Origin: Geobacter sp. UBA4074
GTDB lineage: Bacteria > Desulfobacterota > Desulfuromonadia > Geobacterales > Pseudopelobacteraceae
DNA: 6,345 nucleotides
Assembly (NCBI GenBank): GCA_002383415.1
Contig: DFYU01000048.1
Location: forward strand, 19,783 to 26,127
Direction of reading: 5' to 3'
Part shown: positions 5,273 to 6,345 of the stretch, one piece after another
Position numbering within the stretch: position 1 is the stretch's first letter
Layout: every line of letters starts with the position of its first letter
Position numbers and translations under genes: made by a program
The notes under the pieces: generated by a model
What the model saw: the letters and a program-made list of their open reading frames with translations, nothing else
The model's database searches: none
Told to the model about the DNA's origin: nothing

Positions 5273-5318
5273 GACAGTTGGAGTTATCCGCAGAGAACGA
5301 AGGATGTCTTCAACTGTC
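5273..5318 (+). repeat. Long imperfect inverted repeat upstream of ilvB
   Basis: GACAGTTG (5273-5280) and CAACTGTC (5311-5318) are perfect inverted arms, extended inward by GAG/CTT (one G-U) and, after one mismatch, by TATCC/GGATG (one G-U pair). The inner loop is 12 nt. In RNA this gives a 46-nt hairpin that ends 55 nt before the ilvB start. There is no T-run after it, so it is not a terminator. It could be a protein operator, an RNA stability element or a part of leader control; the sequence does not decide. Confidence 0.6.
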
Positions 5319-5373
5319 AAAATCAGGTTTATCAATCAAGAAGGGAGTCTTTTTCTGAAAGGAGAATAACGCC

Positions 5374-6345
5374 ATGAAGAGCGGAGCCCAGATACTTCTC
5401 GAATGCCTCAAGCGGGAGGGGGTGGATACCATTTTCGGCTATCCCGGCGCGCGCAGCCTCCTGGTCCACGATGCCCTGCTGGACGAACCGGACATCCGCC
5501 ACATCCTGGTGCGACACGAACAGGCCGCGGCCCATGCCGCGGACGGCTACGCCCGTACAACCGGCAAGGTGGGCGTCTGCCTCACCACCTCCGGACCGGG
5601 CGCCACCAACCTGGTCACCGGAATAGCCACCGCCTATATGGACTCCATCCCGATGGTCGCCCTCACCTGCCAGGTAACCAGCGACACCATCGGCATCGAC
5701 GCCTTCCAGGAGGCGGACATGACCGGCATCACCCGCCCCATTACCAAACACAACTACCTGGTAACAGACACCAGGGACCTGGCCCGCAAGTTGCGGGAGT
5801 CGTTTCTGGTGGCCCGGACCCTCCGGCCGGGTCCCGTGCTGGTGGACCTCCCCAGCGACGTCCTTGGAAAAAGGGTGCGGGCCGTCATCCCAGAAAAAGC
5901 CGCCCGCCGGGGCTACCGGGAAAAGGTTGTCGTCAACCAGAAACAACTGCGAAAAGCGGCGGATATCATCAACAAATCGAAGATGCCGCTCATCTATGCC
6001 GGCGGCGGCATCGTGCTTTCCGAAGGAAGCGCCCAACTGCGCGCCCTGGCGGAGAAGGGAAATATTCCGGTAACCAACACCCTGATGGCGGTAGGCGTCA
6101 TGGACCCGGCCTCTCCCCTCGCCCTGGGCATGCTGGGCATGTACGGGGCATGGCATTGCAACATGGCCGCCCATGAATGCGACTGCCTCATCGCCATCGG
6201 CGCCCGTTTCGACGACCGTGTCACGGGAAAGGTGGACGGATTCGCCAGGAACGCCCGCATCATCCATATCGACATCGATCCGGCGAGCATCCGCAAGGTG
6301 GTAAACGTGGAGCTGCCCATCGTGGGGGATGCGAGGGAGGCGATG
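5374..6345 (+). CDS. ilvB: Acetolactate synthase (AHAS) large subunit, N-terminal part (runs off right edge)
   Basis: It is a ThDP- and FAD-dependent enzyme making acetolactate or acetohydroxybutyrate, the first common step of valine, leucine and isoleucine synthesis. The first 324 residues are visible: the ThDP pyrimidine-binding domain (about 1-170), with catalytic glutamate E49 in VRHEQAAAHAADGYAR, TSGPGATNLVTGIATAYMDS (72-91), DAFQEADMTGITRP and TKHNYLV. The FAD-associated middle domain follows from about 190 (PLIYAGGGIVLSE, ARFDDRVTGKVDGF). The pyrophosphate-binding domain (family total about 560-600) is outside the window. The start has AAAGGAG with a 9-nt spacer. Unusual: GYPGARSLL replaces the common GYPGGA stretch, and TCQVTSD replaces TGQVP. 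The dense AHAS signatures and the Val-rich leader favour a biosynthetic ilvB over a catabolic relative such as glyoxylate carboligase, but the substitutions leave some doubt. Confidence 0.93.
   Translation, partial: MKSGAQILLECLKREGVDTIFGYPGARSLLVHDALLDEPDIRHILVRHEQAAAHAADGYARTTGKVGVCLTTSGPGATNLVTGIATAYMDSIPMVALTCQVTSDTIGIDAFQEADMTGITRPITKHNYLVTDTRDLARKLRESFLVARTLRPGPVLVDLPSDVLGKRVRAVIPEKAARRGYREKVVVNQKQLRKAADIINKSKMPLIYAGGGIVLSEGSAQLRALAEKGNIPVTNTLMAVGVMDPASPLALGMLGMYGAWHCNMAAHECDCLIAIGARFDDRVTGKVDGFARNARIIHIDIDPASIRKVVNVELPIVGDAREAM

Noticed and set aside
5304..5369. Second 21-codon frame (starts MSSTVKIRF) ending 4 nt before ilvB
   Set aside because: There is no properly spaced ribosome site, no run of regulatory codons, and its first part lies within the inverted repeat. 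It is probably chance.

Overview
The window looks like a GC-rich deltaproteobacterial chromosome of the Geobacter/Pelobacter type (Desulfuromonadia). The assignment is an inference. It rests on the protein families, the GC-rich codon use, and a tRNA-sensing T-box leader on leuA, an arrangement known from Geobacter relatives but rare in other Gram-negatives. I see no rRNA, tRNA, CRISPR array, transposase or phage gene.

Left part (1-2532), minus strand. Reading in the direction of transcription from 2532 down: a gamma-class carbonic anhydrase-like hexapeptide-repeat protein; a VapBC-type toxin-antitoxin pair (Phd/YefM-like antitoxin, then a PIN-domain toxin, with a 4-nt overlap) that has its own promoter and a palindromic operator; and the first 274 codons of leuA (2-isopropylmalate synthase), running off the left edge. 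Between the toxin and leuA lies a complete T-box leader: promoter, Stem I with a probable CUC (Leu) specifier, Stem III, the T-box sequence, and a terminator/antiterminator pair.

Middle (2533-4928), plus strand. A 141-bp divergent intergenic region leads into a compact cluster: dapF (diaminopimelate epimerase; lysine and peptidoglycan), nfo (endonuclease IV; starts inside the dapF end) and a macro-domain ADP-ribose hydrolase (28 nt after nfo). Key catalytic and metal-binding residues are present in all three.

Right part (4929-6345), plus strand. A 445-nt non-coding stretch precedes ilvB (acetolactate synthase large subunit, first 324 codons, open at the right edge). It holds a near-consensus promoter and a 21-codon leader peptide with five consecutive Val codons, too short for ordinary gene calling. 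After these come pairings that fit a classical ribosome-mediated attenuator, two successive Rho-independent terminators, and a long inverted repeat just before ilvB.

The main theme is branched-chain amino-acid synthesis controlled by two different RNA mechanisms within about 5 kb: uncharged tRNA-Leu sensing for leuA, and translation of a Val-rich leader peptide for ilvB. The ilvB product also departs from the AHAS consensus at positions that line the herbicide-binding channel in plant enzymes. All pairings, spacings and residue positions were worked out by hand; no folding or database search was run.
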